Source of the DNA: Bacillota bacterium
GTDB taxonomy: Bacteria > Bacillota > Clostridia > Lachnospirales > Lachnospiraceae
Direction of reading: 5' to 3'
Length of the DNA stretch: 64,000 nucleotides
Assembly: GCA_023421505.1 (NCBI GenBank)
Contig: JAEZTJ010000009.1
Location: forward strand, 1 to 64,000
Made by a program: the position numbers and the translations under genes. Below the pieces are notes generated by a model. That model was not told the origin of the DNA. It was given only the letters and a program-made list of their open reading frames with translations, and made no database searches. Positions 44,347 to 53,725 of this stretch are shown here, one piece after another (the stretch's first letter is position 1; each line of letters starts with the position of its first letter).

Positions 44347-45498
44347 TTGAAGACAATAGGTTATTTAATATTTGCAGGTTTTTACTATCTGCTTCGTCTG
44401 TTTTGTAGAATTAAAAATAAAAAAGTATTCTGTATCATGACGCATGACAGCAGTAAAGATAGTAATGTCGGTATCATGGTTGAATACCTAAAGCAGCAGA
44501 AGAAAGGCTTTACCTTTAAATATTTGAAAAAATCAGAACGAAATAGAGTCCGTAATCGGAAAGCGATAGGGAGCAGTCTGGAATTTTTTCTGATTAAACC
44601 ATATCATCTGGCAACATCAGAAATCATTTTGATGGATAATATCTTTTTACCAATGGCGTATTTACATTTCGGTCATAAGGTACATATTATTCAGCTATGG
44701 CATGGAACCGGAACGATTAAAAAGTTTGGGCAGGATGTTAACACGGGACGTTTAAAGAAGCTTGAGAAGAAAGCGAATAGCCGGATAACGCATCTGATTG
44801 TTAACTCAGACTATACAAAGCGGTTATATGCGCAAGTTTTTGGTATTGGTGAAGAGAAAGTGTTTGCCTATGGTCTTCCAAGAACGGATTTATTCTTTGA
44901 TGAAAATGAATCCAAGAAGAGAATACAGGATTTTTATCAGCAATATCCTATGCTGCAGGGAAAAAAATTGATTTTATATGTTCCGACATTCCGGGATAAT
45001 GAATGCCAGAATCCAAGAATAGTATTTAATCCAAGCTTGTGGTGCAAACAGATGACAGAGGAATATGTTCTTTTGCTTAGAGTTCATCCCTTTGTTTCGG
45101 AAGCCTTTGAAAAAAGTCAGTTACTAAGGTCAGATATATTAAAAAATGATAAAATATTCTCTATGTCCTCCTACCCTGACATTAGTACACTTTTATTAGT
45201 TGCTGACTGTATAATCACAGATTACTCGTCAGTAATTTTTGAGTATTGTATACTAAAACGCCCAATGATTTTCTTTGCCTATGATTTGGAGCAATTCTCT
45301 GATCAGGGCAGAGGGTTTTACGAGAACTATGAAGAATATGTTCCTGGTCCGGTGGTAAAAAATTCTGAGGAAATAATTTCGCTTTTGAAGAAAGAACAAT
45401 TTGATAGAACTAAAATTGAAGCTTTTGTTAAGCATAATTATAAATATTTTGACGGAAAATCTGCAGAACGTATTTATCTTAACATTATAGCAAAGTAG
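44347..45498 (+). CDS. CDP-glycerol glycerophosphotransferase family protein
   Basis: A 383-residue protein starting at TTG 44347, only 3 bp after the previous gene, with GGAGGGGC upstream. Family motifs are HIIQLWHGTGTIKKFG (catalytic His), LYVPTFRDNE, LLLRVHPF and IITDYSSVIFEYC. The divergent forms (LWHGTGTIKKFG, PTFRD) suggest a different acceptor from its neighbours. A short N-terminal hydrophobic segment (YLIFAGFYYLLRLFC) may anchor it to the membrane. Its stop codon lies at the edge of a hairpin repeat that continues downstream. Confidence 0.88.
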   Translation: MKTIGYLIFAGFYYLLRLFCRIKNKKVFCIMTHDSSKDSNVGIMVEYLKQQKKGFTFKYLKKSERNRVRNRKAIGSSLEFFLIKPYHLATSEIILMDNIFLPMAYLHFGHKVHIIQLWHGTGTIKKFGQDVNTGRLKKLEKKANSRITHLIVNSDYTKRLYAQVFGIGEEKVFAYGLPRTDLFFDENESKKRIQDFYQQYPMLQGKKLILYVPTFRDNECQNPRIVFNPSLWCKQMTEEYVLLLRVHPFVSEAFEKSQLLRSDILKNDKIFSMSSYPDISTLLLVADCIITDYSSVIFEYCILKRPMIFFAYDLEQFSDQGRGFYENYEEYVPGPVVKNSEEIISLLKKEQFDRTKIEAFVKHNYKYFDGKSAERIYLNIIAK

Positions 45499-45600
45499 TG
45501 TGAATTATTGAAAAGTATAATTCACACTTAGAAGTTTGTGCCTGCGTAACCAAAGTGTGCAAGCACACTTGGCACAAACTAAATCAAAGGGCAGGCATGG
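45498..45600 (+). repeat. Hairpin repeat, family B second copy
   Basis: GTGTGAATTAT/ATAATTCACAC (45498-45527) is followed by AGTTTGTGCC/GGCACAAACT (45533-45580) enclosing AAGTGTG/CACACTT, then GGGCAGGCATGG. It shares the order and most of the sequence with 30036-30120, apart from the extra inner hairpin. It begins on the last base of the upstream gene's stop codon. Confidence 0.78.
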
Positions 45601-45835
45601 GCGTTAGTGTGAATAGGCTTGCAAAGTACATGCAAGCCTTTGGAAGAATAGTAAAAGACGCTATTCTTCAGGATTTATGCCCAAAAAGCATGGGCGTTAG
45701 TGTGAATAGTCTTGCAAAATACATGCAAGCCTTTGGAAGAATAGCAAAAGACGCTATTCTTCAGGGTTTATGCCCAAAAAGCATGGGCGTTAGTGTGAAG
45801 AAAGTGCATCTTCACACTTTTGGAAGAAGCTTATA
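45596..45835 (+). repeat. Tandem 93-bp hairpin repeats
   Basis: Two full units (45596-45688 and 45689-45781) and one partial unit (45782 on). Each begins CATGGGCGTTAGTGTGAA. Hairpins in each unit are GGCTTGCA/TGCAAGCC-like and GAATAG/CTATTC, and GGGC at the unit start can pair with GCCC at its end. The partial unit has GTGTGAAGA/TCTTCACAC. Because 93 is a multiple of three, a frame stays open through the array (31-residue repeats beginning MGVSVN), but I see no ribosome site for it. Confidence 0.8.
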
Positions 45836-45910
45836 ATGAGCACGCTGTGCTCATTCCAAGCATCTTCATCACTATTTGTGCCGCCGCTTGGCGGCGGAAT
45901 GGAGGTTAAC
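45836..45910 (+). repeat. Hairpin module ending in a ribosome site
   Basis: Palindrome ATGAGCAC-gct-GTGCTCAT (45836-45854), then a GC-rich hairpin CCGCCGC-ttg-GCGGCGG (45881-45897), then AATGGAGG, the ribosome site for the start at 45911. The layout matches the modules at 20.7, 32.1 and 63.1 kb, although the hairpin sequences differ. Confidence 0.7.
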
Positions 45911-48850
45911 ATGGACGAAATTAAAGTAAGTATTATTATGCCTGTTTATAATGTACAACGATATTTAAGACAATGTCTGGATAGTATAGTTTCACAGACT
46001 CTTAAAGAGATTGAAATAATTGCTGTAAATGATGGAAGCACAGATGATAGCCTGCAGCTTTTGGAAGAATATCAAAAAATTTATTCTGATTTTATGAAAG
46101 TATATTCCACAAAAAATCTTGGAGTTAGTCATGCCAGAAATTATGGTTTGAAAAAAGCAAAAGGTGAATATATACTTTTTGTAGACAGTGATGATTTTAT
46201 AGAACAGGATATGTGCGAAAAGCTTTATCATAAAGCAGTAACTGATCAGAATGATCTTGTTATTTGCGGACGGTATAATGTTTTTGAGAATGCAGGTTCC
46301 GGTCAGTTAAAGCGTGAGCTAGTAAAGACGGATCTGATTAACCGGAATTTTGTTTTGTCTGAGAATAAATATGAACTTGCCCATATTCTACCCTTCCCCT
46401 GGGACAAGTTATTTAAAAGAGAGCTGCTAGAGGGAATGGAATTTCCTTTAAATATGAGATTTGAGGACCTGGCAGTTATCTATAATATTGTGTGCAAGGC
46501 AAAATATATCGGTGTTGTTGAGGAACCACTATATAATTACCGCAAAACAACACAGGGAGGCTTTCTTAATACCTTCTCAAAGCAGACACTGGATATCATC
46601 AAAGCCTTTGAACTAGTTTTTGATTTCATGGAGCAGAATGGATATATGGATTTGTATCATGATGAGTTAGAGTTTATCTGCGCCAGACATTTCTTATATC
46701 GTTATATTACGCTCTTTAAACAGGAAAATAAAGGGAAGGGTAAGCTTGACATCAAGCTTGAAATCATAAATAAGACACAGGATTTTCTTGATGGCAGGTT
46801 ACCGGACTGGAGAAATAACCATTATTTAAAGTATTCTTCTGGCTGGTTGAAAAAAAGACTTCCTCTTTTTATGAACCGCAAGAAGATGATATCAATTACT
46901 AAAGTACGTGAGTACATGCCAAATAAGCTGTATAATCTGTTTATCAAGACTAGGAATGCAGCGAAAAATCTGTTAAATAAATTGAAAACCTTTAGACGCA
47001 GTAAATCCAAGCTTAAAATGATTAAGAAGAAGCTTCCTTTGCTCACGATACTGGCACAAAGAGGATCTGTTTATTATACTGGATTATATAACAGACTCAA
47101 GGTTGCTCCAAAGGATATTCTCTTAGAATCAAAGCATGGAGAGGATGTAGCAGGTAATATTTTTATCCTGCTTAAAGAATTATCAAAGCAAGTCTATAAG
47201 GAGTACCGAGTACTGCTTGCTATGGAGCCAGAATATAAGGGACAATATAGGAAGCTTCTTAAGAATTACAATATTATTAATGTAACTATGATTGATATCT
47301 TTTCCAAGGATTATGCAAAAGCACTTGCTACTGCAAAATATTTGATTACAGATACCAGCTTCCCACCTTATTTTATTAAGAAAAAGGAGCAGGTATATCT
47401 TAACACCTGGCATGGAACACCGCTTAAGGCAATGGGACGAATTGTACCAGGTAGGGAATATGCACTGGGCAATATACAACGTAATTTCTTAATTGCTGAT
47501 TATCTACTTTATCAAAATGATTTCTCAAAGGAAATCTTTTTACAGGATTATATGCTGAAGGATATCTATCCTGGAACGATACTTGTCTCAGGTTATCCAA
47601 GAAATTCAGTATTCCTAGATGATAAAAGGTATCATCAAATACGGAAAGAATGCAGTATAGAGAATAAACAGGTAATTGTATATATGCCTACCTGGAGAGG
47701 AATGGTACATCGGAAAGAAACAGAGAAGCAGCTGAGGGAGCTTAGTAACTATTTTGAAGAGATTGATCTACGACTTAAGGATTCACAGATATTTTATGTT
47801 AAGCTGCATCCTTTTGTTAAGGATCATATGGATTTAACAAAATACAGTCATATTCAAGAATTTCCACTAGATTATGAAACCTATGATTTCTTAAATGCGA
47901 GTGATGCACTTGTAACAGATTATTCCAGCATAATGTTTGATTACGGAGTAACCAAACGAAAGATCGTACTGTTTACTTATGACAGAGAAGAGTATTTAAC
48001 AGGCCGTGGTCTTTATATGGATTTGAATTCACTGGAGTTTCCTAAGGCAGATACAGTGGAGGAACTAATTACGGCAATAAACTCTGAGAAAATAGAATAT
48101 CCCAAATTCTATGAGAAATTCTGTTCCTATGACTCAAGTAATACTCCAAGCCAGATTTGTGAGATATTACTCCATGGAGAGACAAAGGATACAAAGCATA
48201 TCAAAATAGAGAAAATAGAGAAAAGTAATCGTAAGAAGGTATTTATTTTTATAAATGGCCTAAAAAATGATACAGAATCCCAGAAAAAGATAGATATGAT
48301 TAACTCTATTGATACGAGTGTATATGACGTGTATGTCTGTATGAAGACAGATAAGGTTAAGAAAAACACACAGATGCTAGCAAAGCTAAAGAAGGAAGTA
48401 GCGTACCTCCCTATTATGTATGAGATAAATTACACCAGAATGGATTATATATTGTGTAAGCTTTTACTGAAATGGGGGATAAACATTAGTGCATTTAAAA
48501 ATCGTGTGGATAAAGTAGCTAATCGAGAAAGACAAAAATATTTTGGTGATGCCAGCTTTGATTATATTATCCATCATTCAGAACTGGATCGAATGGTTGG
48601 ACATCTTTGCAGTAATCTTGATGGAAAAACAGTTTATAATTTTAGATACTTTAATCACGCAACCTATAAAAAGAGCAGAGGATACCGAAGACAGACGAAG
48701 TATTTTATAAAACGGTTTGAGAGCTATGATGCGGTAGTTGCTAATAAAGATGTAAAGTATTTAAAGTTAAAAGCGAATAACATAATTGAGAAGGAAGAGG
48801 CAACGTTTCCGATTAATACAATTTTGAAAGAAATAGAAAGGCACAGGTGA
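45911..48850 (+). CDS. GT2 glycosyltransferase-glycerophosphotransferase fusion with C-terminal extension
   Basis: The ATG at 45911 (MDEIKVSIIMPVYN) has GGAGG seven bases upstream; an earlier in-frame ATG at 45836 lies in the repeat hairpin. The 979-residue product starts with a GT2 domain (about 1-230; IIMPVYNVQRYLRQCLDSI; FVDSDDFI). A TagB/F-type domain (about 430-755) follows, with LNTWHGTPLKAMGR, YMPTWRG, KLHPFVK and LVTDYSSIMFDY. The last ~210 residues (KVFIFINGLKND... to the end) look like part of a GT-B fold and carry a basic C-terminus; I do not recognise this part. It probably builds or decorates the glycerol-phosphate polymer. Confidence 0.88.
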   Translation: MDEIKVSIIMPVYNVQRYLRQCLDSIVSQTLKEIEIIAVNDGSTDDSLQLLEEYQKIYSDFMKVYSTKNLGVSHARNYGLKKAKGEYILFVDSDDFIEQDMCEKLYHKAVTDQNDLVICGRYNVFENAGSGQLKRELVKTDLINRNFVLSENKYELAHILPFPWDKLFKRELLEGMEFPLNMRFEDLAVIYNIVCKAKYIGVVEEPLYNYRKTTQGGFLNTFSKQTLDIIKAFELVFDFMEQNGYMDLYHDELEFICARHFLYRYITLFKQENKGKGKLDIKLEIINKTQDFLDGRLPDWRNNHYLKYSSGWLKKRLPLFMNRKKMISITKVREYMPNKLYNLFIKTRNAAKNLLNKLKTFRRSKSKLKMIKKKLPLLTILAQRGSVYYTGLYNRLKVAPKDILLESKHGEDVAGNIFILLKELSKQVYKEYRVLLAMEPEYKGQYRKLLKNYNIINVTMIDIFSKDYAKALATAKYLITDTSFPPYFIKKKEQVYLNTWHGTPLKAMGRIVPGREYALGNIQRNFLIADYLLYQNDFSKEIFLQDYMLKDIYPGTILVSGYPRNSVFLDDKRYHQIRKECSIENKQVIVYMPTWRGMVHRKETEKQLRELSNYFEEIDLRLKDSQIFYVKLHPFVKDHMDLTKYSHIQEFPLDYETYDFLNASDALVTDYSSIMFDYGVTKRKIVLFTYDREEYLTGRGLYMDLNSLEFPKADTVEELITAINSEKIEYPKFYEKFCSYDSSNTPSQICEILLHGETKDTKHIKIEKIEKSNRKKVFIFINGLKNDTESQKKIDMINSIDTSVYDVYVCMKTDKVKKNTQMLAKLKKEVAYLPIMYEINYTRMDYILCKLLLKWGINISAFKNRVDKVANRERQKYFGDASFDYIIHHSELDRMVGHLCSNLDGKTVYNFRYFNHATYKKSRGYRRQTKYFIKRFESYDAVVANKDVKYLKLKANNIIEKEEATFPINTILKEIERHR

Positions 48851-48854
48851 TAGC

Positions 48855-51080
48855 TTGAAGGTAGGAGTCATTACATTTCATAACGCCAATAACTATGGTG
48901 CAATATTACAAACATGGGCCTTACAGAAGGTCTTAAAGGATTATGGAGTTGATCCCTGTGTCATTCACTACCATCCGGATATAATTGATCGTTTATACGA
49001 TCCAATGATGATGAAGCAAGGGTTTAAAAGACAGGTGAAAAAACTGAGTATATCTGTATTTAACCGTCAAAGCTTAATCAGGTATAATAAATTTCAAAGC
49101 TTTTTAGCGAAGAAGTTCAATCTATTAGGAGATTATCGCACTTATAAGGAGCTGCAAAATGCAGGTCTTAATCTAGATGCTTATATCGTAGGAAGTGATC
49201 AGGTTTGGAATCCAAAGCACATAGGCGGCTTTGATCCGGCATATTACTTAAATTTTGCTGAGCCAGATAAGAAAAAAATAGCCTATGCCGTAAGCATTGG
49301 CAGTACGGATATAGATCCCAAATACAAAGAAGATATGCGTAAAGCATTAAGTACCTATACCGGAATTTCGGTAAGAGAAAGTAGTGTCAGAGAAGCGGTA
49401 CAGGGGCTTTGCGAGAAACCGGTAAGAGTGGTGCTTGATCCAACCTTGCTCTTATTAAAAGAAGATTATGAGGAAATAAAGGTACCCAGTGCCAGAAAAG
49501 AGCCCTATATTCTGGTTTACATGATTGAGAAGAATGAACAGGTGATAAAGCTTGCCAATAAACTATCGGTATCCTTAGGAATTCCGATTATACAAAGAAG
49601 GCAAATCGGTGGTTTTATTAATGAAGCGGAATCCTTTTATACGGCTGATGCCGGTGAGTTTATCGGACTGGTTGAAGCAGCAGAGTTAGTTATTACGAAT
49701 TCCTTCCATGGTACCGTATTTTCAGTTTTGTACGAGAAGCCTTTTATCTCAATGCTTCACTCCGATACGGGATCAAGAACGGAGGATTTGCTGACTTCGC
49801 TTGGCCTGCAATCCCATATACTCTATGATATAGCTGATTTTACAGATTTTGCGATGTGCAAGATTGATGATCCGAAGCAGCTGCATAAAAATATTGAAAA
49901 CCTAAAAAAATCCTCTACAAAGTTTCTTGTAAAAAGTCTTGGATTATCAGACAGATTCAAGAAAGTAAAATGTCCAACAAACATCACAAAAGAAAACTGC
50001 TATGGCTGTAATGCCTGTAAGGATATCTGTCCGGCTAAGGCTATACGCATGAAGGAGGACAAGGAGGGGTTCTTATATCCAGTAACGAACAAAGACAAGT
50101 GTACCGATTGCGGGCTCTGTAGTAAAGTATGTATCAGAAAAAAGCCGATGACTGTGAAGTTCGATAAGCAGTTTCCTAAGGCTTACAGCGCTTATAATAT
50201 GGACTTGAGTGTCAGAAAGAAGAGTAGCTCAGGGGGAATATATCCTGCATTAGCAAGATACGTAATAGAAGAGAAGAAGGGTGCCGTAGTCGGAGTAAAA
50301 TATAATGATGAGATGAAGGCGGTATCGGATGTTGCAGAGGATATGGAAGCGGTTAAGCAATTCAGTGGATCGAAGTATGTGAAAAGCAATTTTCGTGGTA
50401 TCTTTCCAAAAATTAAGAAGCTGCTAAATAGTGGACGTTTTGTTCTATATACAGGCTTACCTTGTGAATGTGCTGGTCTGAAAGCGTATCTAAGAAAGGA
50501 TTATGATAACTTGCTGGTATGTGAGCTTTTTTGCCACTCAGCACCTTCGCCAAAGGTTTTTGCACAATATGTTGATTCTCTTAGCAACGAATATAAGTCC
50601 AGAGTAGTAGATATCAATTTTCGAGATAAAAAGAAAGGCTGGAAAGCCAGCGATAATGAGTTCGTTGTAACACTTGAAAATGGGAAGAAGAAATCAGAAA
50701 AAACATCAGATAATGTATTTTATCGTACTTTTATTAACGGATATATTTCGAGACCTTCCTGCAGTAGATGTAAATACACCTATACGCACAGGGTAGGTGA
50801 TATAACGATTGGAGACTGTTGGGGTATTGAAAGTATTGAACCTAGTATGAATGATAATCAAGGCGTTAATTCTGTTATCGTAAATACCGGGAAAGGTGAG
50901 AATGCTTTAAAAGCAATTGAGAATGATATTAAGCTCAAACAAACTGATCTAAAATCTGCATTTATTAAAAATCATAAGAAAGCAACAAAGGATAAAAGGC
51001 AAAGAACCGCATTTTTCCAGCAGTTAGATAAAAATCCGATTGACGAGTTGCTTGAGGAGTATGCAGATAAAGGTAATTAG
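48855..51080 (+). CDS. Polysaccharide pyruvyl transferase fused to F420-type Fe-S reductase
   Basis: A 741-residue fusion starting at TTG 48855, 4 bp after the previous gene. The N-terminal half (about 1-330) is a polysaccharide pyruvyl transferase domain (GVITFHNANNYGAILQTWAL; YIVGSDQVWNPKH; ITNSFHGTVFSVLY). Two 4Fe-4S clusters follow (CYGCNACKDICPAKAI and CTDCGLCSKVCIRKKP, about residues 385-430). The C-terminal ~300 residues are a coenzyme-F420-hydrogenase/dehydrogenase beta-subunit domain (SSSGGIYPALARYV; SGSKYVKSN; TGLPCECAGLKAYL). The last are usually flavin enzymes in non-methanogens. It may add pyruvate or reduce a sugar on the surface polymer; the coupling is unexplained. Confidence 0.88.
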   Translation: MKVGVITFHNANNYGAILQTWALQKVLKDYGVDPCVIHYHPDIIDRLYDPMMMKQGFKRQVKKLSISVFNRQSLIRYNKFQSFLAKKFNLLGDYRTYKELQNAGLNLDAYIVGSDQVWNPKHIGGFDPAYYLNFAEPDKKKIAYAVSIGSTDIDPKYKEDMRKALSTYTGISVRESSVREAVQGLCEKPVRVVLDPTLLLLKEDYEEIKVPSARKEPYILVYMIEKNEQVIKLANKLSVSLGIPIIQRRQIGGFINEAESFYTADAGEFIGLVEAAELVITNSFHGTVFSVLYEKPFISMLHSDTGSRTEDLLTSLGLQSHILYDIADFTDFAMCKIDDPKQLHKNIENLKKSSTKFLVKSLGLSDRFKKVKCPTNITKENCYGCNACKDICPAKAIRMKEDKEGFLYPVTNKDKCTDCGLCSKVCIRKKPMTVKFDKQFPKAYSAYNMDLSVRKKSSSGGIYPALARYVIEEKKGAVVGVKYNDEMKAVSDVAEDMEAVKQFSGSKYVKSNFRGIFPKIKKLLNSGRFVLYTGLPCECAGLKAYLRKDYDNLLVCELFCHSAPSPKVFAQYVDSLSNEYKSRVVDINFRDKKKGWKASDNEFVVTLENGKKKSEKTSDNVFYRTFINGYISRPSCSRCKYTYTHRVGDITIGDCWGIESIEPSMNDNQGVNSVIVNTGKGENALKAIENDIKLKQTDLKSAFIKNHKKATKDKRQRTAFFQQLDKNPIDELLEEYADKGN

Positions 51081-51090
51081 GTAAAATATT

Positions 51091-51119
51091 AGGAGCGCCA
51101 CTTGTTGACGCTCCTTTTT
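51091..51119. terminator. Terminator between convergent genes
   Basis: GGAGCG pairs with CGCTCC around an 11-nt loop, followed by TTTTTA. It ends the long rightward surface-polymer operon just before the convergent LCP gene. Confidence 0.85.
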
Positions 51120-51167
51120 ATGGTAAGATAAACTGTCTTAATAATAGTATTCTGATACAGTGTGTGT

Positions 51168-52187
51168 TTATTGCCTAATTGCTTCAATTTCATTCGAATA
51201 GGCTTGAACGGTAGCACTGGGTGAATAATCTGTCTCATCAAATAGGAATTCATGGAGCTTAGTTACATTAGCCGATAAATCAACCGGAAATACATAAGAT
51301 ACTTTATTATAGGTATGAGCATCAGGCTCAAAGGGGAAACCTGTTTGGTCTATAATATCATAGGATAATATATCCTTTGCTAAATCTAAAAGCTCTGTTT
51401 TTGATAAATTAGTATATATATTAGGGAATACTTCATTGATAAAAGCATTTGTTGTTGATAAACCAGCACCCTTTAACTTTTCGAATACCTTATCAATTAC
51501 AATTCTCTGACGTTCGGTTCGCTTATAATCACCGCCGGAGGTATAACGAATTCTTGCGTATGCGGTTGCTTGCGTTCCATTTAAGGTTTGTTGTCCGGCG
51601 GCTTTTATTCCGGGAACATTCGTTTTGTTAATTCTATTAAGTTCTCTGGTATAGCCATTGACATATTTTACTTCATTCTGCTGTACATCTATGGTAATTC
51701 CGCCTAGTAGATCAATTGCATTAACGATGGCCTTGAAATTAACGGTTACGTATTCCTTAATATTAAGATCGAAATTTTTATTCATTGTACTAAGTGCCAA
51801 TGAATATCCACCTCTAAAATATGCAGAGTTAATTTTATCGAATTTATTCTTATCAGGAATTTTCACATAAGTATCACGATAAATAGAAGCTAACTTAACA
51901 TCCTTTGTCTTATTATTAATACTAGCTACTATGATTGTGTCACTGTGAGTACTTTTTTCAAGTTCATTTTGCCTTGAGTCTACGCCGAACAATGCGATAT
52001 TACGATAACCGTCGATATCGACTTCTTCATTTTGCTGAATATTTTCATCCTGACTATTATCATATTGAAGCTTATCCATTTTTTTAAATATATAGATACC
52101 TACAACAAGGATTAACAGCAGCAGGAGTTCAAAGATAAATATTGCAATAAATCTACCCTTTTTTCTTTTTTTTATAGCCTTAGCCAT
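51168..52187 (-). CDS. LytR-CpsA-Psr (LCP) family protein
   Basis: A 339-residue protein read leftward. A basic N-terminus and one membrane anchor (RFIAIFIFELLLLLILVVGI) precede the extracytoplasmic LCP domain. Recognised motifs are ALFGVDSRQNE, SDTIIVASINN, LASIYRDTYVKIP, the LLGGITIDV segment and YARIRYTSGGDYKRTERQR, whose arginines bind the lipid pyrophosphate. LCP enzymes transfer teichoic acid or capsule from undecaprenyl pyrophosphate to peptidoglycan, which fits the neighbouring locus. It lies 35 bp after the sugar transferase gene on the same strand. Confidence 0.94.
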   Translation of the reverse strand: MAKAIKKRKKGRFIAIFIFELLLLLILVVGIYIFKKMDKLQYDNSQDENIQQNEEVDIDGYRNIALFGVDSRQNELEKSTHSDTIIVASINNKTKDVKLASIYRDTYVKIPDKNKFDKINSAYFRGGYSLALSTMNKNFDLNIKEYVTVNFKAIVNAIDLLGGITIDVQQNEVKYVNGYTRELNRINKTNVPGIKAAGQQTLNGTQATAYARIRYTSGGDYKRTERQRIVIDKVFEKLKGAGLSTTNAFINEVFPNIYTNLSKTELLDLAKDILSYDIIDQTGFPFEPDAHTYNKVSYVFPVDLSANVTKLHEFLFDETDYSPSATVQAYSNEIEAIRQ

Positions 52188-52222
52188 TATTTTACAGCCT
52201 TCTTTCTGATGTGAGGTTAGTA

Positions 52223-53647
52223 CTAATATGCATTTTTATTGATAAAGCCTTTAAAAAATGTTAAAAATAATATTTTAAAATCAAGCCCTAAGGTCCAATT
52301 TTCGATATAATATAAGTCGTGATCAATTCTCTTGCGTATGGAGGTATCACCTCGATAACCATTAATTTGTGCCCAGCCGGTAAGACCGGGAGAAACCTGA
52401 TGTTTAATCATATAGCGAGGGATTTCTTCCTTAAATTTGTCCACAAAAAACGGACGTTCCGGTCGTGGTCCTACGAGACTCATATCTCCCTTTAACACAT
52501 TGAATAATTGAGGTAATTCATCAATACTGGTTTTGCGGATAAATTTACCAATACCGGTAACCCGGGGATCTTTAAAGGTTGTCCATGCCTTTTTCTCTTC
52601 GTTTTCAGACTGGATTTCCATTGATCTGAATTTAAACATCTTGAACTTTTTATTATGCTTACCGATACGAACCTGTGAAAAAATAATAGGGCCCGGGGAG
52701 GTTATCTTTATAATCATTGCGACAAGCAGCATGGGAAGGGAGAATATAAGTATGGCAAAGATTGCACCGAATATATCAACCAATCTCTTAATGATACGAT
52801 TATAAGTATTACTCAGTGGTACATTACGGATATTAATAACAGGTAAGCCGAATAAATCTTCCGTATAAGGTGTTGTGGGTATAAAACTATAATAATCCGG
52901 TACAAACTTAGTATGGACACCGGACTTTTCACATATACCTACTATATTTTCGAGTTTCTGATATTCATTGACACTTAATGTAATGGCTATTTCATCTAAA
53001 GTCATTTTTTGTAGAAAAGCCTGTAAATGAGTAATGGTTCCGATCACAGGAACCTTTTTATACATGGTACCGATTTCAATTGTATCATCTAGGATACCAT
53101 GGATATAATATCCCCATTGGGGATTGGCAAATATACGGTCAATGTAAGCCTCTGCAGCATGTCCATATCCTACAAGCAGAACATGCTTTAAGTTATAGCC
53201 TTTTCTGCGGGCAATTCTTAAGATATGGGAGAGAAGCATACGGAATGCTACTCCTAAGGCTATATTCAACACAAAAAATAGACCGATATACTTACGGGAT
53301 ATATGCATTTCCCCCAAGAAATATAAATAGGAAGTAAAAAATGCGAGACCAAAGATATTGGCTATCAATAGATTGAAAATTTCTTCCCATCTGTGTCTGC
53401 CGCGTTTCGGTGTATACAAACGTGAAAAATAATAAATAAATAAGTATAAGGGAACTAAAAATATTAGTCTTTTAGCATAATTATTAAAGGATAGATACGT
53501 ACCCGGTTCAGCTTGTAGAAAAGGGAGCTTTCTTGCGAAGATACTGCTAAACCTTAAATAATAAGTAAGCAGGTACGAAATCGCAATAATACAGGCATCC
53601 ATCAGTACATGAACTCTATTAAACATTTTTTGATTGTCTTTAATCAT
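52223..53647 (-). CDS. Polyprenyl-phosphate sugar-1-phosphate transferase
   Basis: I place the start at the ATG at 53647 (MIKDNQKMFNRVH), which has GGGAG upstream, supplied by a hairpin repeat; longer in-frame starts would lie within or before the repeat. The product has 474 residues. About four or five N-terminal membrane helices are followed by a CoA-binding-like domain (HVLLVGYGHAAEAYIDRI) and another membrane segment. The bacterial sugar transferase domain comes last (KRLVDIFGAIFAILIF; FKMFKFRSM; TSIDELPQLFNVLKGDMSLV; GPRPERPFF). It starts lipid-linked oligosaccharide synthesis by moving a hexose-1-phosphate to undecaprenyl phosphate (WcaJ/CpsE type). Confidence 0.94.
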   Translation of the reverse strand: MIKDNQKMFNRVHVLMDACIIAISYLLTYYLRFSSIFARKLPFLQAEPGTYLSFNNYAKRLIFLVPLYLFIYYFSRLYTPKRGRHRWEEIFNLLIANIFGLAFFTSYLYFLGEMHISRKYIGLFFVLNIALGVAFRMLLSHILRIARRKGYNLKHVLLVGYGHAAEAYIDRIFANPQWGYYIHGILDDTIEIGTMYKKVPVIGTITHLQAFLQKMTLDEIAITLSVNEYQKLENIVGICEKSGVHTKFVPDYYSFIPTTPYTEDLFGLPVINIRNVPLSNTYNRIIKRLVDIFGAIFAILIFSLPMLLVAMIIKITSPGPIIFSQVRIGKHNKKFKMFKFRSMEIQSENEEKKAWTTFKDPRVTGIGKFIRKTSIDELPQLFNVLKGDMSLVGPRPERPFFVDKFKEEIPRYMIKHQVSPGLTGWAQINGYRGDTSIRKRIDHDLYYIENWTLGLDFKILFLTFFKGFINKNAY

Positions 53648-53725
53648 ATTAACTCCCATGCCGCCAAAATCTACGAATTTGTGCGGTGCACTAATTTGCC
53701 GATTGAAATTTTGCTGGTAATCAAG
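53648..53725 (-). repeat. Diverged hairpin module before the sugar transferase start
   Basis: On the minus strand this reads CAATCGGCAAATTAGTGC, then a segment like CCGCACAAATTCG, then TTTTGGCGGCATGGGAG just before the start codon. It aligns with the 80-bp unit at 31794 (CAATCAGCAAATTTGTGC...CCCAAATTCG) and with the 63.0-kb copy (TTTTGGCGGCATGGAGG). It again provides the ribosome site. Confidence 0.65.

Noticed and set aside
45555..45836. Open frame of 93 codons with two 31-residue repeats
   Set aside because: It is created by 93-bp hairpin repeats whose length is a multiple of three. No ribosome site precedes it and the composition follows the palindromes, so I list the DNA as repeat rather than a gene.
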